From Ustilago trichophora (lineage: Eukaryota > Basidiomycota > Ustilaginomycetes > Ustilaginales > Ustilaginaceae), in NCBI GenBank assembly GCA_900323505.1, contig OOIN01000013.1, forward strand, positions 310,001 through 374,000: a stretch of DNA of 64,000 bases. Reading direction: 5' to 3'. How positions within the stretch are numbered: position 1 is the stretch's first letter; each line of letters starts with the position of its first letter. This document shows positions 48,901 to 60,798 of the stretch, piece after piece. Both the position numbers and the translations under genes were made by a program. The notes under the pieces were generated by a model. That model saw nothing but the letters and a program-made list of their open reading frames with translations. It made no database searches and was not told where the DNA came from.

Positions 48901-50530
48901 TGCGTGCTCATCGACTCGAGCTCATGCAGACCCGCCGCAAATCGCGTCTCTCGGAAACATCGACTTGCCAAGACACCCCAGAAGGGGTCTGCAGCAGCTT
49001 CAGCATTCAGCACGAGCGAATCGTCGTCGTCATCACCGTCGATGGATCTACGCGCCAACCAAGCCCACGAGCCCGGGCATCTGGAGAAGGCGTTTGCAGT
49101 CGAAGAGACGATTGGATCAGGCGAATTCAGCGAGGTGCTCAAAGCAGTTTCCCGAACGACTGGGTATGCCTATGCCATCAAGCGCATGAAAAAGGCCTAC
49201 ACTGGTCCGAGGGATCGCCTTCGAAGGCTCGAAGAGGTGCATGTGCTACGAGCTCTGTCTGCGTCAGGCAAGCCTCATCCCAACGTTGTCTCGCTGTTCG
49301 GAGCTTGGGAGGAGGAAGAGGAAGGTAATAGGCATCTCTATCTGCAGTTTGAGCTGTGTCCGCTCGGATCGCTTGCGTTCTTCCTCGAAGAGTACGGCCA
49401 GCAGGTGGGAGCGCTGGACGAGCCTCGATGTGGAAGATTTTGGCAGAGCTGTCAAGTGGCGTGGCTTACATCCATAGCCACAACATTTGCACTGGATCTG
49501 AAGCCAGCCAACGTGCTGATCACCGAACATGGTACGCTCAAGATCGGTGATTTCGGCATGGCGACACGCTGGCCTCTGGTGGATGCCGAGACGACGCTGA
49601 AGGGAGCGAGGTTGGATCAGAACCGTACGAGTATGCTCTGGACCATGTGTCGAGTCTTGGCCCTCTCAGCGCGGGCTCGAGAGGGAAGGCGATCGAGTCT
49701 ACCTTGCCCCCGAAGTGATTTTCCACGGACAGTACAGCAAAGCCGCCGACGTTTTCAGTCTAGGCCTATCCTTCTCGAAGCAGCCGGCAACGTCGAACTC
49801 CCGACAACGGTGAAGCATGGCAAAAGCTTCGTCGCGACGATTTCTCCGATGTCGATCTGAGCTCCTTGAGTGGGCCTTCCTTCGCATTCTCGGCTCATTG
49901 CTGTCTTCGGATCCGGAGCAACGGGCCAGTATGGACGAGATTGTAGCATTACCTACGATGGTATGTGTTCGCAGTATCATGTCACGCGGATTGTCGGCAA
50001 GCGAGATGGATCAGTTGCCCGAGTTCACCGATAGTGTCTCTACCTCGGGATCTTCGTCGTTGGCGGTGATGGCGGATAGTTCGAGCATGTGTTTGATCCG
50101 AAGTGATGTCTCTTCGAGTCGAGGAGGCGGGAATAACATGTTGGGACTTAGTAGTGATTCAGAGACTAGTGGCGGAACGGATTCTTCCGAGGAGGAGTAG
50201 GCGAGATGGGGTTGTACCACTCAGGCTCTGTTCCTACGTCGATCTCGACCATGAGCTCATTTTCTTCCCACTCCAACACAGCCGCCGCAACAGCGCAAAC
50301 ATCGGGATCAGCGGTGATCAGAGTCAGAGGAGCACTGATCCAAGAACCCGAAGATGAATTCATGCGCGAAGTCCTCGCTTCCGACCCTTGGAACAGAGAC
50401 ATCAAGCCTTTGGCTTCAACAAGGAATCAAGTTCGGCACTCGCACTTGCTGCTGATGGCCATGATGAGAGATCGCCGTTGATGCCTATTCAGCCTCAAAA
50501 CTCGACGATTCGATGGAGGTGGATATCTAA
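45906..50530 (+). CDS. WEE1: Wee1-type mitotic inhibitor kinase (frame broken many times)
   Basis: Phosphorylates Cdk1 on its inhibitory Tyr and delays mitosis; in Ustilago maydis Wee1 also links the cell cycle to morphogenesis. The ATG at 45906 starts MMDHTDDSFISPNKPSR. A Ser/Pro-rich regulatory region of about 1,050 residues follows, split among frames. The kinase domain begins near 49090 with VEETIGSGEFSEVLKAV and YAIKRMKKAY (catalytic Lys). It continues with HPNVVSLFGAWEEEEEGN, FELCPLGSLAFFLE, a catalytic loop restored as HLDLKPANVLI, and IGDFGMATRWPL. The Wee1/Myt1 signature EGDRVYLAPEV and a Wee1-like AGNVELP segment follow. SSDPEQRASMDEIV closes the domain. The TAG at 50198 is probably produced by a missing base. 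One added base extends the protein through ALIQEPEDEFMREVLASDP, and two further corrections give an acidic end SDDSMEVDI at a TAA at 50528. Without them the gene ends at 50200. Confidence 0.88.
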
Positions 50531-51760
50531 CTTGTCGATGGTTGAAGTAGTTTGATCGATATGCAATTTATACCACTTTATTTTGTTATCGAAGGCAAGC
50601 TCGGTCTGTGAGTGTGCAAAGAAGTTGTGAGGTGCGAAGATGGCTGCAAGAAGGAGAGCTTTTTTTTGGGTGGTGTTTTTTTCTAGTGCCCGATTCAGAA
50701 TGGCTGATCGACCGATTTGGCAGCTTCAGACGAGCCAAAAAAGTGCTTCGGCAGTAACGTTAGTTGGCATTTCACACGGGGCAGAGTTGGATGAGCGGCT
50801 CTCGTGTGTCTGGTAGGATGCGATGCGAGAGAGCATCATTTTTCTGGCTCTGCCGTTGAGATTTCGAGCCCCGACCATCAAAGTTCCTCTCTCTGTCGAG
50901 TTTCTGCCAGATACACACTCACACACAAGGCATCCGCCCGTATCAACGCAACTTGCTGCAAAAGCCAGAAACAGGGTATTCGGGTTTGATTCTCATCGAC
51001 TACGTGTCAAGGGAAGGTAGCGCTGTTCTTTTGTGAGACGAGAGATGAAGGAGGAGCAAATGAAGATGGTGGTGTATGTACAGTAGTGTGGATGAGTTTT
51101 GCTTTGGAAAGCTGAGTTTCGACGCCTGTGTAACTCACATGTGCACTTCAGCGCTACCGCCGGCTTTTCTAGACAGACAGATCAAGAGAGAGAGAGTCGA
51201 TAACACACAGACTTGTATACTAATTAGAGTAGGTCCTTTCCACAAATTCCCAAGCATGACCGAGAGTGCACCTACAATACTTGTACTGTACTGTACTGTA
51301 CAAGAGGCTGATGTTGGTAAGGTGAGGGCAGCGCATGCGCAGCGCGGGTGAAGCCAGCCCTGAACCAGAAACATTACTGGGTACTGTTTTGGGATGGCAA
51401 AGACAGTGCAACAAGCAGCCCTGCCTACAGTTGAGTGCAATCTCAAACAAGTCTGAGAAAGCAAAGTTGTGTTGCTCGTCGACTCGTCGATCCGTAGCAC
51501 ACTATGAAAGCCATTTCAAGACGACAGGCAATCATCGATTTGCGGCAAGATTCTCAGACACCCCAAGGTAGGGGAGGCACGGAAATCCGACAGCTTTCCG
51601 GGAGGGCGAGGCAAAGTACATAGAAAAACAAAACAAGCACTCCAGATAGGCCCTTTTTGAAAAGGGCGCAAAGAAAAGGTGTCGTCTTACGCATTTCGCG
51701 TTCAATTCCAACCCCCTGGCGTGTAGATTTTCTGGTGAAAAATGTCGACGCGAAACCCTT

Positions 51761-51795
<35 letters not shown>

Positions 51796-52684
51796 GTGTC
51801 TTAGCCGCTGCCGAAAACAGGAGCATCCTAAGCCAGAAAATAATAAAATATAAGTTAAAACAAGAAATGTGGCTTCATTGTGATTGCTCAGGGTGGGAAA
51901 CGAAAACAAAATGTCTCTCTTTCCTTGTGCTTAAGCGAGCGATGCAACAAAAGCAAAACGAGAACGCGGGAAAGTGGTCAGGATCGGCAGCAGCAGCAGC
52001 ATTTGGGCAACAACTACTCTTGAAAATATGTACTGTACAGTAGGGTCTCACCTCTCGACCCTCCTCTCTCTCTTGTGTTGCTGCCGAGAACCCTCCTCCC
52101 TTTTTGAATCTTTGATCAAAAGGAAATTGGCTTGGTCGTTCTGTATCTTTTGTCCGATAGTGGTGAGGATCGTTGACCCTGAGCCTGCTAGACCAAGACA
52201 AGGAGGGATGTGCCGTTCATGCCGGTTACGGGGATTGCTTTCCTCCTCCCTTTCAAACGCAGTTAGGGTTGGCAAAAGTGTGAGCTTGCGAGAAGCCGTT
52301 TGACAAATGATGTGTGTGTGTCGGGAGGTTGAGCTTATCTGGCTGTGTAGCAGTAAAGCTGTGGTTCTGAGAGGTTGTGCGTTCAAGACCCTTGTTCCTT
52401 GCCGTTTGGCGATCCCGTGTTCCTGCCTTTGGCCATACAGTATCTTTCCCCACGCCGCCTTGTTGACTTACAGTAGCTGCTCTCTCAGGATCCCTTTTGG
52501 AATTTCCTCCCTTTGCACCATCACCATCCTCGTCCATCCCTTGACACAAAGGTCTTGCGTTTCAGTTCGTTTGGGATCATCCGTCCTTCTGTTGCTAGGA
52601 TCACACACTCCCTGTTCCCCCTTCTCCTCTTCCTCATCCCCTTTCCCATCGCGTTGGCTCACGCTCGAATCATCCTCGCCCATC
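50531..52684. promoter_or_regulatory. Intergenic region upstream of the GH26-like gene, with poly-T tract
   Basis: About 2.15 kb lie between two plus-strand genes. It contains the 32-base poly-T at 51763-51794 and a dense group of TACWGTA motifs at 51079, 51284, 51289, 51294, 52031, 52036, 52436 and 52469. The three around 51290 overlap as a short tandem. The last 200 bases are CT-rich. A frame at about 52590-52680 can be read as a hydrophobic leader but has no ATG (see the GH26 entry). No gene is supported. Confidence 0.55.
51763..51794. repeat. Poly-T tract, 32 bases
   Basis: An uninterrupted T-run between Wee1 and the GH26-like gene. Confidence 0.95.
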
Positions 52685-53841
52685 ATGCCAAACATCCACA
52701 TGAATCTCCTCAACGCCCGAGCCATTTCGGACCCCATCCGACTCAACGGTCTCCCATCGGCTTCATCCCCGACGTCGGATCTGATGGAGGCAATGTCCAA
52801 ACCATGGTCGGCATCAACGGTCTTCTCGCCGGTCGCGGCCAATCCTACGCCTATGGATTCTACGACCAAACCACCTACGGCTCCATCTACACCGGTTCCA
52901 AACTCCTTGCCAACGCTGCCGATATTTACGCCTCAGGTGCTATCCTCGAGGCCTCGATCATGCCCGTCGGCTCCTGGGGAGGTTATACTCTTACCGACAA
53001 CTCTCAGGCCGTTGCCGTGTGTAGGGTGATGAAGAAATTTACCGATGCCGGCGTTGAAGTTCGTCTTCGCTTCGCACACGAAGTCAACTACTACGTTACT
53101 ACGGGAGAGTATGCTCCTATGAACGATATGGGTGTCTCGGCATTCAAAACCGCTTGGGCACAGGTTTCGGCGGCTTGCAAGACAATCGCCCCTAACGTTA
53201 AAATGTGGTACTGTCCCAACGCCGCCAACTTGACCGTCTACGAACAGTATCTCCCCGACAATTTCAACTCTACAGTTCAGATGATCGGTGTAGACTTCTA
53301 TCCGCCTTCCAACGCCCTCGCTACCGCAGCCAACTACATTCAGACCGTCAAACCATTCCACGACAAGTATTCTTCCTCCTCGGTACCCTTTGTCATTGCC
53401 GAAGCAGGAACACATGCCCGAGATGCCAGCGTTCAAGATCGAATCGCTTGGTTGCAGACCTTGTCCTCGGATCAAGTCAAATCCGCATTGCCCAACTTGG
53501 AAAGTATCACCTGGTACAATGCACTCCGCAAGACGGATGTCTTGAGCAACGGCGTAGGTGGAGATTTCCGAATTTTGGATCCTGGCAATGCCACTTTCCC
53601 CAACAACTATGCCGAAGATTTGTTCCCAGAGGTCCAGAATGCCCAGGCTAGCGCTTCGGCTGTGAGCGTGGCGACGGCAGCTACGGCTACGGCGCAAAAT
53701 GCCGCTCCTACCAGCTTGCCTCCTTCGCTCAGGGGTGGTGGAAGCAGTAGCGGTGCAAAGAAGGCGAACGGGAAAGGGTTGAGTTTGGCCGGTCTGGCAG
53801 TCACATCTTTGGCTGCTTTGAGCGCCTTGTCGTACCTCTAA
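52685..53841 (+). CDS. GH26-like glycoside hydrolase, probably GPI-anchored (one frameshift near the N-terminus)
   Basis: Likely secreted or cell-wall-bound endo-glycanase (family 26 includes beta-mannanases). From about 52760 one frame is intact to the TAA at 53839. It shows GFIPDVGSDGGNV, AYGFYDQTTYGS, VRLRFAHEVNYYV with the probable acid/base Glu at 53080-53082, and APNVKMWYCPNAANL. VGVDFYPP-like IGVDFYPP and VIAEAGTHA follow, with the probable nucleophile Glu at 53401-53403. The C-terminus is Ser/Gly-rich and ends in a hydrophobic tail (LAGLAVTSLAALSALSYL) like a GPI-anchor signal. The frame has no ATG upstream of its domain. An ATG at 52685 in the neighbouring frame joins it if one G is missing near 52759, but this start gives no signal peptide. 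A hydrophobic leader-like stretch in the intact frame at about 52605-52670 lacks an ATG. The N-terminus is therefore unresolved. Confidence 0.65.
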
Positions 53842-54987
53842 GATCGTTTGCTTACTCGTTTGCTCTGTATCAGGAGAGATACAGTTGCTGCTTCCTCACC
53901 CCCTCTCAACTCGCTCTCTTGACCACCGCCTCGCTTTGCCTTCCAAAGACATACACTTTTTCATCTTGTTACGGGATTCCCCCTTTTTCCTTTTCATTCT
54001 CTTGCTCTGTTTCGTTCTTTCTTTTTTCGACTTTGCTACGTCTTGTTGCCCCAATGACCTCAAACGGAATTTTCATGGACATTTTACTCTGCTTTGCGTC
54101 GCTTGCCTAGAATTAGCATTCCTTCACAGGGTTCAAGATGTGAGTCTCGACTTGCGCACCTACATGCGTATGCGGGATGAGGTCGAAGAGCGCTTTCACC
54201 GTGCGCTCCTTTATGCGCTTTCTGTTGTTGTCTGCATCTGGGTAGGAGTTTTCACTGTCGCCTGATTCGGGTTCAATCCTGATTCGGGTTCAATTTCAGC
54301 ATCTGCATTGGTCGATCTGTACAGTCTTTGATCGAGCTTCGAGAGGAGATTTGTTGTGAAGCGGCTTTGGACGTTCAACTGTGCGCTCTTGTTTGCTTCC
54401 GGTTGTCACGTTTCCAGACTGGCTTGTCATTCATTCAGGAGTGCCGAAAAAAAGTTGATCGCGACTAGACTGGGTAAGGTCCTGAGCTAAAGGCTCTCGA
54501 TCTGCCGTTTTCAAGGGACCGGTCGAGCGCAAGAAAGAAAAGGAGAAAGGCAGTTCGAGGCGGCAAAGACGAAAGGACAAGATGTGAAAAGATGATGATA
54601 GTAAGCAAAGATGAGACAAGAGACTAAATGAAGTGTGTATGAGGCAAGCTCTGCACCCTACAGCTCTTAATCCTCTCGCACAAGTTGAACTGCTGTGAAA
54701 CAAGCCAAAAGCGCCAGCCACATCTCTAGCACAAATACATATGAAACTGTGTTCTGGATTCGTTAAGGGTTCGGTAGCATCTCCCCACCCGCTCTGCTTC
54801 GTCGCGAGAGATGTACGAGAGGAAGAGATCAATGATCACAAGGTCCCACCTTCACCCGCATCATTCAAACAGTCTTTTCGTAACGATCATAACAAAAAAT
54901 GTCCTTAGATTGAAAGAAATCTCAATGTACTAGTGCAAATAGCAAAACAAGGGGAAATCGAAAACACAAAAGCTGCCAAAGTTTCGC
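53842..54987. other. Convergent 3' intergenic region
   Basis: About 1.15 kb lie between the GH26-like gene (+) and the acyltransferase gene (-). A perfect 17-base tandem duplication lies at 54261-54294. CT-rich DNA after 53880 looks like a 3' UTR. No RNA gene or protein is supported; the GGGTTCAATCC-like sequence in the duplication does not fold into a tRNA arm. Confidence 0.6.
54261..54294. repeat. 17-base perfect tandem duplication
   Basis: The unit CCTGATTCGGGTTCAAT occurs twice head to tail in the convergent intergenic region. Confidence 0.9.
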
Positions 54988-56843
54988 CTACCACGGCACT
55001 TTTGTCAATCCCAACTTGGCCATAGGGTTACCAAGACTTGGCAACGGCAGCAGATAACCCGATCTCCTTGCCTTCTCGACGTGTTGAAGCGAGACGGTGG
55101 AGAGTTGTTGCATGTCATCTTGGCCATAGAAAAAGATGAGGGTTGCTCTGCCGAGTAGTTCGGAAGGAATTTCAATGGCTACTCGGAAGATGGTCGAGAG
55201 AGCCAATGTGATGATAAGAGTCAAAGCCCAGATGCCGGCCAAGTTGGTAGCTGCACCAGAGGTGACCGATGAATCAGAGGTCATGGGGAAGATCTTGGGC
55301 ATGATGCTCCAAATCACGATGGCGTGAATTGCAACGATGGCAGCACCAATCTGCTGACCCATCATGCTGATGGGTGCGAGCGACAAGATGCGCTGCGAAA
55401 CTTGCGAAAGCTCGAGGAATACAAGCAGCAGGGTCGAGCAGATCACATCAGTAAATTTGATGACGGAGTAAATGTTGGCTCCGTTACGGTTGGTAGGTCG
55501 AATCACCTGCAAGTGAGTCAAGCCCTGATTGATGGGGTCGCGCACCTGAGGCACCAGCAAAAAGATGAGGAAAAGCGCAGCACACAATCCCTGCACCACC
55601 CAGCCAGCGGCCTTGTTCTTGCGAACGAGAGCAAAGTGTCCAGAGATATCAAGCTCAGCAACAAGCAAACCAAGCAGAGCAGGAGCGAGGTAGGTAAGGG
55701 TACACCAGTTGAGCAGACCCATAACCACGAGGAACATGACACGAGTGTCGTGCTGCAAATGCTGACGATCATGGTAACACCATAGAGGTAGTAGCTGTTC
55801 TGGAAGAACCAAGGCAGGTAGAAAATGGGACCGGCCTCATTGAGCAGCTCCGTGGGTCGGTCCTCCGAGGTGAAAAGGTTGGTGGCGGTGATGATCCATT
55901 GCGAAGCGTTGCGGTAGCACCATCCGGGCCGTTGTCCGATGAGCCTCTCAAAATTGGGATTTTCGGGATAGAGACCGGTAGCCTTGCAGATACCGTACTG
56001 AACACCCGTAACAAAGAGGATAGGAAGGAGGAATCGGAAGGGACGGGAGATCATGGCCATTCCGTAGAGCTTGTAGTCGGGAGTGTTGATCTCACTCTGG
56101 ACGCTGTTCTCGGGCTTGGCGCCCTTGACGGGTTGGGGGGTTGCCTTTTCGTCGAGAGCCTTGGGAGCGGCCGACTTTGCTGCCTTGGCCGCCTTGGCCT
56201 GTGCAGCAGCATCATTGAAGCTCTTGATGGCATCCTTTCGGTTGACCAACCAAGGGAGCGTAAGAGCCCGACCCTGGATGGCAAGGAAAAGGGTGAGGGC
56301 AAAGTTGGAGTTGAAGGGGTAGAGAATGCTCTTGCCGACCGACCATGTTTGGCTGTGATTGCCGATCACTGTAGAGGTCAGGACAAGGATGGCAGCAATG
56401 AAGCGGAGACCGTCGATGTACCTCAAACGGCCGTACTTCATCTTTCTGACGGCCTCAGGAGTGATCTCGGCAACGACACCACCCATCTCAGCCTGACCCT
56501 CCCACGATTTGCTATCCCTCAGTGGGCTTCGCTTAGCAGTCGAGTCGAATTTGCCATTCTTGTGAACTGAACCTTTCTCCGAGGAAGCGTAATCGGTAGG
56601 TGCCACTGAGTTGACCAAGGTGTTGTGGGCAGAGCCTCGTCGCGAATCATCGGCAACCGAGTAGGAGCTGAATCGACCGGAAGTATGAACGTAGCTCATG
56701 GAGCGTAAATAGGCCATGCCATCTTCGTTGTCGCTGGTTCCCAGAGGCGTCTCGACACCAGCAGCAACGTCGCTGGGGCCGAACGAGGTGGACTCGGAAA
56801 GACCGGAACCCCTGCGCCATGTTGGTGGGATAGGTTTGGCCAT
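54988..56843 (-). CDS. Acyltransferase-3-like multi-pass membrane protein (one frameshift)
   Basis: Probable membrane O-acyltransferase of the acyltransferase-3 (OafA/NolL) type, which moves acyl groups onto sugars or other acceptors. The ATG at 56843 begins a cytosolic Ser-rich region of about 135 residues. The family-type motif YGRLRYIDGLRFIAAILVL follows at the start of the first membrane helix. A charged Ala/Lys-rich loop (about residues 205-250) interrupts the membrane region. RPFRFLLPILFVTGVQYGI, YLPWFFQNSYYLYGV and, after one missing base near 55775, VMFLVVMGLLNWCTLTYLAPALL continue through several more helices. Others include LCAALFLIFLLVPQV and LVFLELSQVSQRIL. The stop is at 54988 and the total is about 618 residues. 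The N-terminal motif departs from the usual RGxAA form, and the substrate is unknown. Confidence 0.7.
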
Positions 56844-57620
56844 TGTGATGTTGTGCTGCGGTGTGAGCTTGCCTTATCGTTGGAAGGACAAGTAAGGGAT
56901 GTTCTTGAGGATGGATGGCAGTGAGTGATGGGGAGGACGGTAAAAGAGAGGGAAAGGAGATGGAGCAACTGGACAGGATTTGGGAAGTGGAACAGGAGGT
57001 GCTTGTCAGCTCGAGAAAAGGAAAAGCAGGAATAACACAGCAGCTAGCAGCAGAGGAAAGTAGTAGCACAGAAGGTCAAAGGGAGATGTGACGGCAGGAC
57101 AAGATCTCTGGTGCATCACAAAAGAGTGGCAGACCAAACAAGGGTTGTGGCCACAAAATATCGAGAGACGGTTGAATTTTCTCACGAGCCGATACAGAAA
57201 CAGCACGAAACGATCAAGGCTGCTTTGTCACATGGAAGAGGAAGAGGCTATATGGGTATCGGAACTCCCACTTCTCTGTGCATGTGCTATCAACACATTG
57301 CGACCGCACTGTCTATCGACGGTCGTTGCCGAAACAAGAAATCAGACAGAGGGCGACTTCATCAGAAATTTTGCCTGGTCCCCACGCTCAAATCACCAGT
57401 GACAAGGTGAGAGGGCGGCTGATGCTTGTTGTGCCTCGATGAAGAGGGTGCAGCCCACTGACAGTAGTTGTATGCGGTGCTATCTTGGGCAGAAACACTT
57501 TCGCTTATTGAGTGCAACCTAGGACCAGAATAGCCGGTGAACTCTTGGCTACACTGACTCTGCGACTGTCAAGCAGTGCGCCTGGTTGCGTACGCTTTCT
57601 GCTTTTTTCTTTCTTTCTTG

Positions 57621-57737
57621 TTTTTTTTTTTTTTTTTTTTTTTTTTTTTCCCTTTTTTCCCTTCTCGCTCTTTCGGCAGTCTCGCCTGTTTTTTTTTTTT
57701 TTTTTTTTTTTTGTTTTGTTTTGTTTTGTTTTTTTTG

Positions 57738-57768
<31 letters not shown>

Positions 57769-57779
57769 TTTTTTTTTTT
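57621..57779. repeat. Low-complexity T-rich block: two poly-T runs and (TTTTG)n
   Basis: A 29-base T-run (57621-57649), a C/T spacer, and a 24-base T-run (57689-57712) are followed by TTTTG units and a final T-run ending at 57779. Confidence 0.95.
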
Positions 57780-60700
57780 CACGTCGACGAAAGCAGCAAA
57801 CCTTCATTGTCACCTGCCAATCAAGCTCCCTTGTTGCAAACCCTGTCTTACACTTCCGACACACCTACACGACCCCCTTTAGCACCCTTGAATCCTTGAT
57901 CTCGTTCGTTGTAGTGTGGCTTTCAATGCTGACTGAAAGATCCATCGCTCAAGTCCTGATTTGGACCCTGTTCCCAAAAAATTCTTTCTTTTTTGACTCT
58001 GTTTGCGCAGGCCAAGCGATGCGCGAAGCTGAACTAAGTGTGCGACATGCCGTAACTCAATCTCTACCTGAGACGCTCGATACCATAGGCTCGTTTATAA
58101 ACATGACACACCAGCACTTGCACATGGCATCGAAGCGTCAACTACATCGCTAGGTGATTTTGTTTACGGGAAGCGGCTTGAGTAGGCTGCGTCCGGCGGA
58201 ATCTCTCAGCTGAGCAGCGGCTAAGGCGATATGATGCAGTGCAGTCCTGTCCCTGCTTCCGTACCTGCTGGTTGCTGCTGATACTCATCTCAGAATGTGG
58301 CTTGACGAGGGCACCGGAGCGTCGAAGCAAGACCAGCTGACCAAGAAAGCGAGTGCCGATTAAGCATGAACAATAAGAGCATGGTGAAAGTGGCTTTTAG
58401 CCACGATGAGGGGGGGTATCGACTTTCGGATGGGACATCTAATTTTGCTGCCAAACGCAGAGTGGCATTCTTCGACTTGACGTAGGCATTTGCGTATGCT
58501 TTACGGTTGCTCGACATTAATCTGACGCCTCTTTCAGCCCATGAAAATGCGCTCTGACGTGCATTGCACGACCGCGCATTTCCGGCGATCACATTTGAAA
58601 AGGCAAACAAGTGGTGTTTCTAAAATTGAGGAATGGGAATTCAAAGAAAAGTGAATGAATTCAAAAACAAATCTAAGGGAATTCGACTAGCGAACCGCAG
58701 GAAAGGACGTTGCTGAAATACAGCCATCGCTAGTCGAGACAGTCGCAGATCAGCTGCTCGCTTCCTGGGCTGACACTCCGCTACAGCCGATCCTTCCTGG
58801 AACCATCGACGATCGCCTCGTACTTTGCTAACCTCCTTGGCCAAGTCCCCAGTTTGTGAAATTCTCAAGAAGACTAACCCCCAATTCCGTCTAGTCGTCT
58901 CCCACCGCTTTCAGACGAATGCTGCTTTCAAGTAGTCACGATCGTTCCCGTGTGCCTGCCATTGTCAGAACGATAGGCAAGCACCTTTTGGTCTTAGTGA
59001 TCATACAAGCATACGCCGCTCCGCCGCGATCCCACTCGCTTTCATGGAACGCCATTGGTTGCTTTGATGAACTTGACCGAAATCCGTCTTAGTGACCATT
59101 TCTTGGCTCGAACTATGAACTTTCATCTTGCGGCTGCTGGTGATCACTCCAACGGAGGTCGGGCCATTGTCGCCGGCACCGGAGAAGTCGCTCAGGCAGA
59201 GTTTATTTTCTCCTTATCGTCCATATTGCGTCGAACGACGGCCCGCTCTTTTTCACTTACTTGCGGACGTGCAGCAGCACTTTAGGCGTGCGAAACCGCC
59301 TTAAGTTTTGGCGTTCCCCACAGTGCGTGACACAGAAGCAGAATGCGAGGTCTCCAGCTTCACATGCTCTGAACATTGAAGAGTAAAGCATGTGGCTTTT
59401 GACGCTGTTGTGGCTTGCGGTCAGAGGCTGTCGACCCGATCACGTCGAGGAAGATAACGGCCACGGAGCTCCGTTGTTTCCAAGTCTCAATTTTTTGAAC
59501 GCTTCAACGCTTCGTGCTGAAGGATAGTGAGCTCGCGTGAGAGTTGTTCATATGTACTGTACTGTGCTGTACTGGCGATCGATCACGGTGGATCATCGCA
59601 TTACGTTTTATTTGCGCCTCGAAACTGTCTTGGCTCTTCAACAACGCAAAGCGAAGCGAAAAAGTTGTGCCGTGTGAATTGGCTGCCTTGAGTCGAGCTG
59701 TTGCCCCCGCGGTGTGGTTGCTATCAAGTGAGGAGGGGTTCATGGGAAAAGTTTGCATCGGCAAAGCAGTTCCATCAGGAACCTCGATGCAATTGGCTCT
59801 CGCCAATGCGAAAGTCTTCCTCGCATGCAAGTGGATCCCCACTCTCACAAGGCTCTGGGCTAAAGGAGAAAAGAAAGTAAGGGTCTCCTGAGCCCCCAGA
59901 AGTGTCCCCCTGTTTCCTTTTTTTCTTCCCTTTTCCTTCTTTTGTTTTGTTATTTCGTTAACTTTTTCTTTTTTCTTCTTCTTTTTTTTTTCTCACAGTT
60001 TTCCAATCGAGTCTGAGCGATTTTCACTTCTCAGCCAGACGAAAACAAAAACCCCGGAGGAATGATTTTTGGTTTCACCTTTTTTTTTTTTTTTGGTTCT
60101 CAGCGAGCGACGATCCCTTGCTGATCCCTCTTGAGAACTAGAAAGGAAAGGCGCGGTGACGACAGACAATAAGGGCGGAGTTGGGATCACGGCACTATTG
60201 CAGAAGGCAAGGCATTCGACGCGCTCTTGCAAACAACGGAATCTCAACTCATCAACTGTCTACTCGCTGCTCGTTTGCAGCTTTCTGCTGTAACTCACCT
60301 CGACAACGGGGCCCGTGGAAGTTGCCGTCAAGCCCGATTGATTGATTGGTGTGTCAGATCGGATGCCAGTGTAGACCGTTGAAAACGCAGCGAATCTTGA
60401 CAGCACCCTTGAATTTTGGTCGTTGCTTGGCAGCCCCACACTAGTGTAACCCTAGGCTCTCAATTCGAGTAAACACGAAAGAACCAATCGAGGATCACGA
60501 TCGAAGATGCTGCGCTACTGACATATCGTGCAAGTCGAAGCAAGAATGAAGTCAGTGTTTTCAATCCGCATGGTCAACAGAGAGCATGAGCCATTGTTAA
60601 TGGTATGATGTGTCAGGAAGCATAATCATGGTCGGTGTAGCTAGTGTTTGGTCAACGGGATAGCACAGTAGAGAGAGCATAGCAAGCAATTCAAGCACCG

Positions 60701-60796
60701 TCTTGAGCGCCTTGCTTCGTCGTGGCGTAGAACCTAGACGTTTTCTGCGCCTCACACGACCAGAAGTATAACAAAAAACTTCTTCCGGCTCCGACT

Positions 60797-60798
<2 letters not shown>

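Noticed and set aside
8543..50530. Wholesale pseudogenisation of the region
   Set aside because: The affected genes are conserved across fungi and several are likely essential. Nonsense and missense decay is absent, and all resolved shifts are single-base losses in short runs.
52513..52684. GH26-like ORF extension beginning with a His-rich N-terminus
   Set aside because: The first codon of that frame is TTG and there is no ATG before the catalytic domain, so translation from there is unlikely in a fungus.
54261..54294. tRNA T-arm-like GGTTCAATCC sequence
   Set aside because: The flanks do not pair into a T stem, and no acceptor, D or anticodon arms are found upstream.
57512..58153. ORFs encoding long poly-Phe or poly-Lys
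   Set aside because: They are created by the poly-T tracts and contain no protein-like sequence beyond them.
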